A DNA stretch of 64,000 nt from Liriodendron chinense. Its lineage: Eukaryota > Streptophyta > Magnoliopsida > Magnoliales > Magnoliaceae. Shown here piece by piece: positions 54,903 through 64,000 of the stretch (position 1 is the stretch's first letter; the number at the start of each line of letters is the position of its first letter). The stretch is taken from the NCBI GenBank assembly GCA_003013855.2, contig ML058494.1, positions 868,001 to 932,000 on the forward strand, written 5' to 3'. Below the pieces are notes generated by a model that was not told the DNA's origin, did not search any database, and saw nothing but the letters and a program-made list of their open reading frames with translations. The translations under genes were made by a program, and so were the position numbers.

Positions 54903-55790
54903 TATTAGTGCACTTATTTATGCACATATTTGTCAATCACATGGGTACATGTGTGAGTGAGTCGGTTGAACCCTTAAAAGATGAAGACCGAAGACACAAG
55001 AGAGCAAGAAGCATCAAGGAAGAAGAAACAAGTAAATCAAATGTGCCTTGGTGACCCTAGCCTTAGACCTAAAACAACTGAACCTCTCGATAACCAGACC
55101 ATGATAGGTAAACCTTTATTTGGTTATCCAATAACCTTAGGATCCTTAATAGATCATAAATTGTAAGGCCTTAGAGGACCTCAAGCTACTGTGAAACAAA
55201 CTGCCCAAAACAACAAGCTTAGAAGTGTAGTCGATTAACCCATCGATCGATCGACTGAATCATCGATCGATGTCAATCAATCAATCGCCCCAACTCGAGT
55301 GATCGAAACAGGCCAAAACATTCCAACAACAATCTGACCCAAATCGATTATTATCGATCGATCGACAAGCTCAGTTCGATCAATCAACAACTCAAGAAAC
55401 TAGTCGTTATAGATTTATTGAGCCAAGCTCATTCAATGGACTGACCGATCGATCGATCGAGCTGACTATCTATTTGACCATTTTATGGTCGTTGCCAACT
55501 TTATCTATATATTAGGCTTTCGGTCTTTGGGCATAATGATGGGTTTTTAGTGCATTAGAAGTCTTCACACTTTCATAACCTTAGAGGCTTTAATCCTATG
55601 AGATTCAAGCCATCTTCCATGTGATTCATAACATGTTCCCCTCCATTTCTTAAAGATTATACACCAAACCTATAGGCATACCCTTGTCTAAATTCTATAG
55701 GAGACCCATCTAGGTGAATCCATAGTTAGAACATACTACCAATTAGTTGTAGAGATTCAACCACCATCCTCATATAATGTAGCATGACGT
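54903..55790 (+). repeat. Cop2 3' LTR
   Basis: Starts TATTAGTGC, comparable with TGTTAGTAC of Cop1. It contains an ATCGATCGAT-rich palindrome cluster (55215-55465) and a TATA box at about 55505-55512 just downstream. The right end is not clear; Cop3 begins at about 55833. Confidence 0.65.
55215..55465. repeat. ATCGATCGAT palindrome cluster upstream of a TATA box
   Basis: CATCGATCGATCG at 55241, CATCGATCGATG at 55261, ATCGATCGATCG near 55353, GATCGATCGATCG near 55446, with related ATCAATCAATCG between. Same location in the LTR as the other palindrome arrays. Confidence 0.85.
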
Positions 55791-55832
55791 GAGTGGGAAC
55801 TCCTTCACCTAGAAGGGAAAATGGTAGGGATC

Positions 55833-56910
55833 CTATCTTAGATTAGAGGGAAGAGAGGTAGTGGTGTTAGCCATGAGAATCTTCACTGGTTTGTGGCTCT
55901 CATCACTAATGGAGTCACTAAATTTAGATTTTGACTCCTCCGTATCATCCCATGTTGCTGCCATAGCCTTTTTACCTTTTCTTTTAGGCTCTTTCGGATA
56001 ATCAGTGGCAACATGACCATACTTATCACAGTTGTAATATTGGACATTCTTTTTAGTGGATTTCGCTTTATATTTATCCACTTTCTTATCCTTCTTGTCA
56101 CAACTTTTCCCTCTTTCAAATTTGAGGAATCGTTTGAATTTTTTGTTTATCTTTTCTTCTTCATCATCCTCATCATCACTATCTTTGGATGACTCACTCT
56201 TAATTTTCATATGGGAGTATTTGTGGGTCGTCCATAAGGCGATATCATTTTTCTTAGAGGGGGCCTTAGAGTGTAGTTCATGAGTTTGTAGGGAACTTAT
56301 AAGTTCTTCTACTTTCATATTATCTATGTATGTACACTCTTCTAAGGCCACTACCTTGGTGCTAAATCTTTCCAAGAGGGACCTAAGTATTTTTCTACAA
56401 ATCCTTCCATCCGGAACCCTTTCCCCCAATGCAAACATGGAGTTGGAAATGTCAGAATTTAATGTAAAACTCCATGAAAGTTTCAGTCTCTTTCATCCTA
56501 ATGTTTTCAAGTTTGGTGGTTAAGAGTTGAAGCTTCGAGCGTCTTACTGTGCTAGTTCCCTCATGGATCACCTTAAATGTATCCCACGCTTCTTTTGCAA
56601 TTGTGCATGTGAGAATGCGTTGAAATTCTTTTGGGGAAATTGTACAACTAATCGCATTGAGAGCTTTGACATTTGCCACATACTAAGCTCTCTCATTGTC
56701 ATTTCATTTCTCATCATCTTTGAGAATGACAATGATCTTACCATCAACCTCCACTTGTTCCGTGGGCATGGAATATCCATTTAGTGTACTTGCTCACACG
56801 GATTGGTCCATGGATTGAAGAAAAATCCTCATCCTAGCGTTCCAATATTTGTAGTTGGACTCATCAAAGTATGGTGGATGGTTAACAGTACTCCCATCTT
56901 GAGTAGACAT
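55833..56910 (-). pseudogene. gag: Cop3 gag
   Basis: ATG at 56908-56910 (MSTQDGSTVNHPPYFDESNY), then a region with stops to about 56680. Open pieces are 56679-56452 (AKEAWDTFKVIHEGTSTVRR) and 56438-55833. The latter contains an acidic stretch (KDSDDEDDEEEKINKKFKRF) and a CX2CX4HX4-type knuckle whose last Cys is replaced (CDKYGHVATDYP). The piece ends LPSNLR at 55833. Confidence 0.83.
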
Positions 56911-56970
56911 GATGCTAGTTCTTCGGTATCAGATCTCACTCTAGATGGTTAAATCCTTGAAGAGTAACCC

Positions 56971-56982
56971 GCTCTGATACCA
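56971..56982 (-). promoter_or_regulatory. Primer-binding site for initiator tRNA-Met (Cop3)
   Basis: The minus strand reads TGGTATCAGAGC, an exact match to the usual copia PBS, two bases from the LTR end. Confidence 0.93.
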
Positions 56983-56984
56983 AT

Positions 56985-58429
56985 TGAAATTATGTTGGTA
57001 GTCTAACATGACACCTACGTATACATGTGTGGAAGCTTAAGAGCAAGGCAACTAAAATTATGGTTAAGTCCTAGAGGGGGGTGATTGAGACCCCTTAAAA
57101 TCTTTTCACCTACTTAAAAATTTTAACAAATTAAACTAAGTAAGCGATTAAGACTTCGGCTTCCAAGCCTAAGTGGGTCCAATCATAAGACTAGCATATG
57201 GTTTAAGCAATAAACAACCTAGTCTAAGCAAGCATAGATTATCAAATGATTATACTAATCAAGTTCCTAATCTATGCAACTCAAGTAGACTATTTGAGGA
57301 TGGATTAAATAAGCTCAAGTTTACTCAAGCAAGTGAAACTACATCTTGTGTGTGTGGATGTGCCTATCAAGTACCTATCATACATTCTAATTAAGCATTT
57401 ATAATTAAATAATTAAACACAATGTATAATAAGAAATGTGCTCAAATACAATCACAAACACAAGCATGTATAGTGGTTCGGTCACCCTACTCCATTCCTG
57501 GTTCAAGTACTCAACCCCTTTAAGCACACCGGCATTCACTAGGGAGTTTAAATCTAGTTCCTCCCAACCAGGTATTTTAAATCAGATCCACCCAACCGAG
57601 AAGTTTATAGGTTCTTTCCAACCTACACGTACACACTTGTGTTGGTGGCTCCCCTTGGAGACTTGTTTAGGCTCTACAACCAAGCAAGGTCCTATAATTG
57701 AACCTCAATTTAGGCTTACTCAAGCCAAGGTCCTACAACCGAACCTCAATTTAAACTCCACTCATGAGTCAAGGTCCTATAACCAAACCTCAATTGTTTT
57801 AGGCTCTACAACCGAGCTAATGTCCTACAACCAAAATAGTGTTTACTCCCGCTGGAGGCTCTCCACTTGGAGACTCAATTCGACCCTACTACTGGGTCTA
57901 AGTCCTACAACCGAATCTATCGAGTTTGAAGACGAAATCTACACGCAATTCCCCACCGGAAGAGAGTGGAACCAGACTCTTACAATTGACAACTTACTTA
58001 TTGGATTGAGCCCATTTGTTGCGCTGCTTCGGGTTGCTTGATCTCCGATCTCCCGTGCTTCAATTATCTCCCCTTGTGCTCTCCCGATCTTTGATACCAT
58101 TGCGTTGCCAATGATCCAGCTCCATGATCAGCCACCTTGCATATGATGCTCCAACGGAGATGCCCAAAGTACTAGGAGGTATGTTTGAGATCTCTACAAC
58201 TAATGAAAGTAGGTTGCTCAGAGAGTTTCACCTACAATAGAGTTTTGAATAGGAATATGACTATCAAGATCAATCCAAACTCTAGAGATCAAAAGAGGGA
58301 TAAGTGCATCCTCATCATGAGTTTGGAATGCTTTATTCTTGTGATGAATCACTAGGAAGATGACTTGCTAGGGTTAGGAATAGAGCTCTTAATGATCTTC
58401 AACAATGTTGGCTTCTATCTCCTCAAAAT
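56985..58429 (-). repeat. Cop3 5' LTR, truncated
   Basis: The first 100 bases resemble the Cop1 LTR end ('gtcctagagggggg'). Between 57660 and 57850 there are short tandem repeats around 'aaggtcctacaaccgaacctcaattta'. It ends where AthR was inserted; AAAAT at 58425-58429 should be the AthR target duplication. Confidence 0.8.
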
Positions 58430-60108
58430 TGTTGAGCTCTTAATTGTGCATATTCTAACCCCAATTCATCACTCATTGTGCAAGGTTTGTATGGTTTGTA
58501 AGCTAATTCAATGCATGTTTTGTGACTACAGGATTGAGGGTGGACTCTACTCAATTGAAGACATAAAGAGCTCACTTGGGATCATTCTGATGAAGAACGT
58601 TTGAGGACCAAAGAAGAAAAGAAAGAAAGAACTAAAGAAGAAAAGAAAGCAGAAGAAAGAAAAGAAAAATACAAAAAGAAAAGAGGGCTGACCGGTCGTG
58701 ACCGGTCGGCCAAGGAAGCCAGACCGGTCAGTGGCCGGTCAGCCATGCATGTTTGGAGGTATTGAGGACGTCCGACCGGTCATGATCGGTCGGATAGGAT
58801 TGCTGGAACATCAATGGACAAGGCTGCTAGGACTTCACTAGGACCGACCGGTCATGACCGGTCGGTCATTGCTGCTGGATGAGAAGAAAAAATGCATCCG
58901 ACCGGTCATGACCGGTCGGAATTGCTTGCTGGACTGATGTTCTACAAGGCCCGACCGGTCATGACCGGTCGGAGATACTTGCTGGAGCGATTGCTTATTG
59001 AAGCCGACCGGTCTTGACCGGTCGGCCATGCGTACTGACTTAGAAGCTTCTAATTTCTTCCCGATTTTCTCTGCGCTGCGTAAGAGTTTCGCAAATTCCC
59101 GATTCTTCCGATGTTATGGAGCCTCCAGACTATAAGAGGACACCTAGGGATCGTTCCTAGGGTATCCTAGAAGGGTTCAAGCGAGGTTGGAGACTGTGGA
59201 AGTGGAGATTAGAGTTTCACAACTCCTTTTGGTTTGCTTTGCGGTTTTCATGCTTTTTGTAGTTGTTTCATGTTTCCTTGGATCACGAGCAGCTAAACCT
59301 CTTAGCTAGGGTTAAGAGGTGAAGCTTGTAGTGAATCCAAGATGTTTTAATTCGTAGTTAAGTGGTTTTAGTTTGGAATTCATGATTATGAACTAAGGTT
59401 TGAAGTTTATACAAGTTTTTAAGTAATTTTTCTTAGTCTTGTGATGACTCATGGATGTTTGGATGGATTACTTATCTTCTTAATTTGTTTGCAACGGTAT
59501 AGACCTGTATGATCCGAGGAATCGGAGTGCGCTCTAGTACTAAGCTCTTCATAAAGGGACTTCAGGCCAAAGTTCTATTTTAGTTGATTTTCTGGAATAT
59601 GTAAGGACTGTGCTGGTGATTTGAATCTAGTTCAAATCCTAAGCTAGCCTTGTCTTGTGAGAGGACTTGGGGATGGTTATGATTGAGAACTGGACCTATA
59701 GGAAAGGGGAATGACCTATGCAATTGAGCATGCTCAGCTCAGCCTAGATTGAGTGAATCTTATGCATAGAACTTACATATTACAGACTGTTTGGTTTAAC
59801 AGTTCTATCATCCGACTAGACAGACAGGAATGTCAATTCTAGTTGAGAGAATAAGAAACCACAGCGGATTGAACATCAAGGATTGCTACAAGTGGATCCT
59901 CTGAACCCCTAGTGCCTTCTTATAATTAATTACTTTCGATTTAATTTAGCTTTTGTTACTCACATCAACTTCATACAACAATCTGATTAGTAGACTTCAA
60001 TAGACACTTGTGGATGAATTTGTGAGATCCTACATAGTCCCTGTGGATCGACCTCGGTCTTACCGAGTTTATTACTACTTCGCAACCCTACACTTGGGGA
60101 AGCGAACA
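58430..60108 (+). repeat. AthR 5' LTR
   Basis: 1679 bp, TGTTGAGCTC to GCGAACA. Palindrome array 58690-59023, TATA 59130-59139 (CTATAAGAGG), leader hairpin 59298-59319 (arms CCTCTTAG and TTAAGAGG), U5 hairpin 60053-60067 (arms CTCGGT and ACCGAG). Confidence 0.95.
58690..59023. repeat. GACCGGTC palindrome array in the AthR LTR
   Basis: Seven paired units start at 58690, 58722, 58774, 58846, 58900, 58953 and 59006, spaced 32, 52, 72, 54, 53 and 53 bp. Most have a two-base spacer (AT, GT, TT). Tails such as TTGCTTGCTGGA follow several units. Confidence 0.95.
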
Positions 60109-60114
60109 AGTTTT

Positions 60115-60132
60115 TGGCGCCGTTGCCGGGGA
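60115..60132 (+). promoter_or_regulatory. Primer-binding site for tRNA-Asp (AthR)
   Basis: TGGCGCCGTTGCCGGGGA, an exact complement of the 3' end of plant tRNA-Asp, six bases after the LTR. Confidence 0.95.
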
Positions 60133-60668
60133 CTTGACGGTTTTCACAAATTTCTGAAATTAGTATCTATTTAGGATTTTTTTAGATTTTTAGACTAACT
60201 TAGTTTATTTATTTGATTTTTTTCAGGGATTTCTAGGAAGCTGAAGAAGATACAAGAGTTTCAAGTGCGAATCAGGTTCTATCTTTCTAAACCTTACTCT
60301 TCTCTTTCTCCTATTCATTCCTGTTCATCTCTTGTAGAGTGGGTGGAGATTCCTTTTGGATCTCTAAAAGGTCGGTCTTTTTGCCACCTGGATTCCTATT
60401 GGTCGGCTCAGCCGCCTTGGATCACCTTGTGCTCAGAGATTTCTTTTCTCATCTCTAATCATCTTTTTCCTTTTTCTGCACTTTTTCTCAAAAGATTCAA
60501 AGAGTGGGTGGGGAGTTCTCTGAACCCCTATTGACCAGGAGAAATCGGTCTCTATCCTTGCTTCTGGCCTAGCCATTGCAAGACACCTTGTGCTTCGGTC
60601 TTAGAGAAGAGTAAAGAAAAGGGAGGAAGAATTCTTCTTTCTTTTTTGTTTCTTATTTTTGGTTTTGC
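60133..60668 (+). other. AthR 5' leader
   Basis: Noncoding, pyrimidine-rich, matching 2142-2681 in reverse. It carries two diverged halves around 'gagtgggtggagattcc' and 'gagtgggtggggagttc'. Confidence 0.75.
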
Positions 60669-62750
60669 ATGCCACATTGGGCTCGGGATTCCAATAACCG
60701 ACTCATAAGTGAAGGGGGGATAGTAGAAGGAATTGATAGAGAGCCACGTGCTAGGAGACAGCTAGATTCTCCAATTTTATCTGAAAATATGGCTGCAAAT
60801 CAACCTAACCCGATCCAAAATCAAACTGAAATAGGGGAGAATGTTGTTGAGGATGTTCCCCGACCAAGGACTTTACGTGATTTCTTGCAACCTGCAAGAA
60901 CGAGCACTCCCTCATGCATAATTTTTCCACAAAATGCAGGGAATGTGGATTTGAAACCGGGAGTGATCAATCTTCTCCATAAATTTCATGGTTTAGACAG
61001 TGAAAGTGCCTATCAACACCTTAGGGAGTTTGATGAGGTAATCACCACCATGCACTTTGCAAATGTGACTGAAGATGTAGTAAGACTTAAATTCTTCCCT
61101 TTCACTCTTAAGGATAAAGCCAAGGGTTGGCTTTATGCATTGAGGCCAAGATCAATTGGTTCATGGACTGATATGCACAGAGAATTTATTAAAAAATTCT
61201 TCCCTACTCACAAAACGAACATTCTTAAGCGCCTTATCATGAACTTTGCCCAAAAGGAAGATGAAACTTTTTCCCAATGTTGGGAGAGGTTTAAGGACCT
61301 ATTAAACGCATGCCCACATCATGGCTATGAAATTTGGTGGATTATAAGTTTTTTCTATGAAGGACTGACTTCATCCATGCACCAATTTGTAGAGATGATG
61401 TGTAATGGAGAGTTCATGAATAAGGAAGCTGATGAAGCATGGGATTATTTGGAAGAATTGGCTGAGAGTGCACAGTCTTGGGACACATCTAAACCAACAA
61501 GTTTCAAGACTGGCCAACGAAAGGAAAAGGGAGGAATGTATGTCTTATCAGAAGAAGATAGCATAAGTGCACGGTTGGCTAGCCTCACAAGAAAGGTCGA
61601 AGCCATGGAATTAAGGAAAGGAGAAATAATCAACTCCACTGACGTTGAAACTGTTTGTGAAATTTGTGCTGGAAATCAACATGCTACACCAGATTGTCCC
61701 ACAATTTCAGCAGTCCAAGGCATCTTACAAGAACAAACAAATGCCATAAACAGTTATCAACAACAATATGGTGCTCCAAACTCAAACACGTTTAATCCTA
61801 ATTGGAAGAACCATCCCAACTTCAGTTGGAGGAATGGACCCACTGCAAATGCAAACAACACTCCAAAAGTATCACTAGAAGAGATATTGGGTGCACTCGT
61901 ATCGGTCCAGAATGAGTATAACAAGACAAATTCTCTAAAAATAGATGGGTTCATGCAAGAGCAATTGAAATTCAATCAAAATTCAAACCAAGCCATTAAT
62001 GAATTGAAAACATCTCTGGCTAGAGTTGAAGCTCACCTTAGTGGTAGAGAGAAGGGCACACTTCCTGCTCAACCTCTTCCTAACCCAAGGACCCAGTATG
62101 AGATACAAGATGCAAGCTCATCCTCCCACCATACGGAACATGTCCAGGCTATCACCACTTTGAGAAGTGGGAAAGAAATTGACAAATCTAATCCGGTGAA
62201 GGCCCCAAAGCTTAAGGATCCGGAAATTCCCAAAGAGGATAATAGCCCAAACAATATTCCACAAGAGAAAGAACCGGAAAGGCAATACAAGCCGGTTGCC
62301 CCATTTCCACAAAGGTTGATTTCACCTAAACCTTTAGATAAAAATCTGGAGATTCTGGAAGTTTTTAAGCAGGTGAAGATCAACATCCCGCTGTTGGATG
62401 CAATAAAACAAATACCATCTTATGCCAAATTTTTAAAGGAATTATGTACAATCAAAAGGAAACACAACGTTCACAACAAAGTGCTTTTGGCTGAGAATTT
62501 GAGCGCCATCATCAAACAAGAGGTGCCCCAAAAATACAAGGATCCAGGTAGTCCAACCATCTCATGCATCATAGGAGACTACCAGATTAAACAAGCCCTA
62601 CTCGACTTGGGGGCAAGTGTGAATCTCATTCCATACTCGGTCTACGAACAACTTGGGTTAGATGAATTGAAACCCACCAAAACCACACTCCAACTTGCTG
62701 ATAGATCCATCCGGATACCGAGAGGAATGGTAGAGGATGTTCTAGTCTAA
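60669..62750 (+). CDS. gag-pro: AthR gag and protease N-terminal part
   Basis: 693 residues from an ATG in the same place as AthL. Residues 1-80: linker with PRPRTLRDFLQPA. About 95-280: gag core (FHGLDSESAYQHLREFDEV, FSQCWERFKDLLNACPHHGY, GEFMNKEADEAWDYLEELAE). About 335: CX2CX4HX4C knuckle (CEICAGNQHATPDC). About 370-560: Q-rich, N-rich and P-rich linker. About 630-693: protease start with LLDLGASVNLIPYSVYEQLG; the active-site triplet reads DLG rather than DSG or DTG. A TAA at 62748 ends the ORF inside the protease, and the same frame stays open afterwards. The product would form particles in the cytoplasm. Confidence 0.93.
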   Translation: MPHWARDSNNRLISEGGIVEGIDREPRARRQLDSPILSENMAANQPNPIQNQTEIGENVVEDVPRPRTLRDFLQPARTSTPSCIIFPQNAGNVDLKPGVINLLHKFHGLDSESAYQHLREFDEVITTMHFANVTEDVVRLKFFPFTLKDKAKGWLYALRPRSIGSWTDMHREFIKKFFPTHKTNILKRLIMNFAQKEDETFSQCWERFKDLLNACPHHGYEIWWIISFFYEGLTSSMHQFVEMMCNGEFMNKEADEAWDYLEELAESAQSWDTSKPTSFKTGQRKEKGGMYVLSEEDSISARLASLTRKVEAMELRKGEIINSTDVETVCEICAGNQHATPDCPTISAVQGILQEQTNAINSYQQQYGAPNSNTFNPNWKNHPNFSWRNGPTANANNTPKVSLEEILGALVSVQNEYNKTNSLKIDGFMQEQLKFNQNSNQAINELKTSLARVEAHLSGREKGTLPAQPLPNPRTQYEIQDASSSSHHTEHVQAITTLRSGKEIDKSNPVKAPKLKDPEIPKEDNSPNNIPQEKEPERQYKPVAPFPQRLISPKPLDKNLEILEVFKQVKINIPLLDAIKQIPSYAKFLKELCTIKRKHNVHNKVLLAENLSAIIKQEVPQKYKDPGSPTISCIIGDYQIKQALLDLGASVNLIPYSVYEQLGLDELKPTKTTLQLADRSIRIPRGMVEDVLV

Positions 62751-64000
62751 GTTGATAAATTCTACTACCCAGTAGATTTTATTGTCTTGGACACACATCC
62801 CGTGATAGGCACTGGTACTCAAATTCCTGTCATACTTGGACGACCGTTTCTAGCTACTTCAAACGCCATTATCAATTGTAGAAACGGACTTGTACAAATG
62901 TCCTTTGAAAATATGACCCTTGAGCTTAACATATTTGAGTTATGCAAACAACCGCGGGAAGTTGATGATGATGTCCACGAATTAAACATGATCGAATCAC
63001 TCGTGGAGGATACAGTCCCCTTATCACTATTTTCCAACCCTTTGGAGGCATGTATGGCCCACTTTCATGAGACAAATGATTACACAATACAAGAGATGGA
63101 TGCCATTCTAGATGTGATGCTGGTGCTTGAGAATAAAAGATGGAGGGCCCCAATTGAACCTTTGCCTGTAAATGAGAACAAGGCCCTCCCATCCAACATC
63201 AAGGCACCAAAACTCGACTTAAAACCATTGCCAAGTGAGCTAAAGTATGTTTATTTAGGTCGAGATGAGACATATCCAGTGGTGATTTCTTCCCACTTGG
63301 ATGAGAAACAAGAGAGTAGGCTAATAGCCACTTTATTAGAGCACAAGAGTGCCATTGGATGGTCAATTGTGGATCTCAAAGGCATAGACCCACTGATTTG
63401 TACTCACCGCATACACCTTAAGGAAAATGCGAAGACATCCCGGCAACCACAAAGACGACAAAATCCAAACATGAAGGATGTGGTTAAGGCCGAGGTGGTG
63501 AAACTATTGGATGTAGGTATCATTTACCCAATATCCGATAGCCAATGGGTGAGCCCAACTCAAGTGGTGCCTAAGAAATCCGGAATAACCATCGTAGCCA
63601 ATGCCAATAATGAACTTGTACCAACTAGAGTCACTACCGGTTGGAGAATGTGCATTGACTACAGGAAGCTAAACACTGTCACGAGGAAAGACCACTTCCC
63701 CCTACCGTTTGTTGATCAGATTTTAGAACGGTTGGCGGGTCATTCCCACTTTTGCTTCTTTGATGGCTATTCAGGGTACAACCAAATAGAAATTGCCCGT
63801 GAAGACCAAGAAAAGACTACATTCACATGTCCATTCGGCACTTTCGCCTATAGACGGATGCCGTTTGGACTATGTAATGCCCCTGCCACCTTCCAGCGTT
63901 GTATGATGAGCATCTTTTCTGACATGGTGGGGACCATTCTCGAAGTCTTCATGGATGATTTCTCCGTATTTGGCTGTAGCTTTGATGAGTGCCTTGAGCA
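62751..64000 (+). CDS. pol: AthR protease C-terminal part, linker and reverse transcriptase (runs off the window)
   Basis: Open in the same frame as gag from just after the TAA to the window end, about 416 codons. It has the protease end (QIPVILGRPFLATSNAII), an acidic linker of about 110 residues including LEACMAHFHETNDYTIQEMD, then RT: LKYVYLGRDETYPVVIS, AIGWSIVDLKGIDP, SQWVSPTQVVPKKSG, GWRMCIDYRKLN, FFDGYSGYNQIEIA (catalytic Asp in FFDG), FGLCNAPATFQRCM, and EVFMDDFSVFG with the paired catalytic Asp residues (about 63945-63975). All catalytic RT residues in view are intact. With one stop in roughly 3.3 kb this is the best preserved coding copy here. Confidence 0.94.

Larger units (their letters stand above)
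44760..55790 (+). mobile_element. Cop2: copia element with gag only, carrying S3 and C1
   Basis: Plus strand: end of a 5' LTR (to 45354), tRNA-Met-like PBS 45357-45368, gag 45481-46186 continued at 47810-48340, 3' noncoding 54350-54887, polypurine tract 54888-54902 and a 3' LTR from 54903. S3 and C1 have target duplications, so the original sequence can be read across them. No protease, integrase or RT lies between gag and the polypurine tract. The right end of the 3' LTR and the start of the 5' LTR are not clear. Confidence 0.72.
55833..58429 (-). mobile_element. Cop3: copia gag and 5' LTR, partial
   Basis: 5' LTR 56985-58429 (cut by AthR), PBS 56971-56982 (TGGTATCAGAGC on the minus strand), gag 56910-55833. 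No further coding region to the left. Same gag subfamily as Cop2, in opposite orientation. Confidence 0.83.
58430..64000 (+). mobile_element. AthR: Athila retrotransposon, 5' part, nearly open
   Basis: 5' LTR 58430-60108, tRNA-Asp PBS 60115-60132, leader 60133-60668, gag-protease from 60669 and RT running off the window end. It is inserted in the Cop3 LTR. The lineage is given by the PBS and by the RT entry (GWSIVDLKGIDPLICTHRI) and palm. Confidence 0.95.

Noticed and set aside
55215..55465. Simple ATCG microsatellite
   Set aside because: The units are separated clusters at LTR-promoter position with different sequence between them, not one uninterrupted repeat.
57436..58041. 201-residue ORF on the plus strand
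   Set aside because: It is antisense within the Cop3 LTR and built on the short tandem repeats; no domain seen.
58690..59023. CRISPR-like array of palindromic repeats with about 30 to 35 bp of spacer
   Set aside because: Repeats are only 18 to 22 bp, spacers vary from a few to about 60 bp, the arrays sit in LTR promoters of plant retrotransposons, and no cas gene is present.

Overview
The window is plant nuclear DNA made almost entirely of nested LTR retrotransposons. I found no convincing host gene and no tRNA, rRNA or CRISPR. The plant assignment rests on Athila-type and Tat-type Ty3/gypsy elements and SIRE-like Ty1/copia elements, on primer-binding sites matching plant tRNA-Asp and initiator tRNA-Met, and on very long LTRs (1.3 to 1.9 kb). 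I cannot name the species. Nesting this dense suggests heterochromatin, possibly pericentromeric.

Names used below. AthL: Athila copy on the minus strand, 1-17500, cut by the window start. Cop1: complete SIRE-like copia, minus strand, 3067-16251, inserted in AthL's 5' LTR with target duplication AATGT. S1: solo Athila-type LTR, plus strand, 6901-8303, inside Cop1's env-like ORF (CCCCT). B1: gag-protease element without RT or integrase, minus strand, 17834 to about 24975. Tat1: Tat/Ogre-type gag-pol with two RNase H domains, minus strand, about 24976-31005, with its leader from 37111. C2: minimal element with neither gag nor pol, minus strand, 31006-37110, 3' LTR lost; it carries solo LTR S2 (31650-33293, GTGAA). 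B2: truncated B-like element, 39841-42965. Tat2: degenerate Tat pol, 42966 to about 44760. Cop2: gag-only copia, plus strand, about 44760-55790; it carries solo LTR S3 (46187-47804, AGGCA) and C1, an intact minimal element (48356-54344, TAAGC). Cop3: copia gag and 5' LTR, minus strand, 55833-58429. AthR: Athila copy, plus strand, 58430 to the window end, with an almost open gag-protease-RT.

The elements form a dependency chain. AthR-like elements are autonomous. B1 and B2 keep related LTRs, PBS, gag and protease. C1 and C2 keep the LTRs, PBS and 3' noncoding block but encode only one ORF of unknown function, apparently assembled from pieces of the gag and post-protease linker. Such elements would need proteins supplied by relatives.

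The most unusual signal is in the LTRs. Just upstream of the TATA box, nearly every LTR carries an array of short palindromes. The commonest is GACCGGTC, usually doubled as GACCGGTCNNGACCGGTC. Unit-to-unit distances fall near 21, 32, 53, 62, 73 and 83 bp, in steps of about one DNA helical turn. The motif occurs in unrelated families (Athila-type and copia). In related LTRs it is replaced at the same place by other palindromes (GGGCGCCC); a copia LTR has ATCGATCGAT, and ACATGTG-like repeats occur near Tat1. A second signal is a leader hairpin conserved in eleven Athila-type LTR copies, with a compensatory base-pair change.
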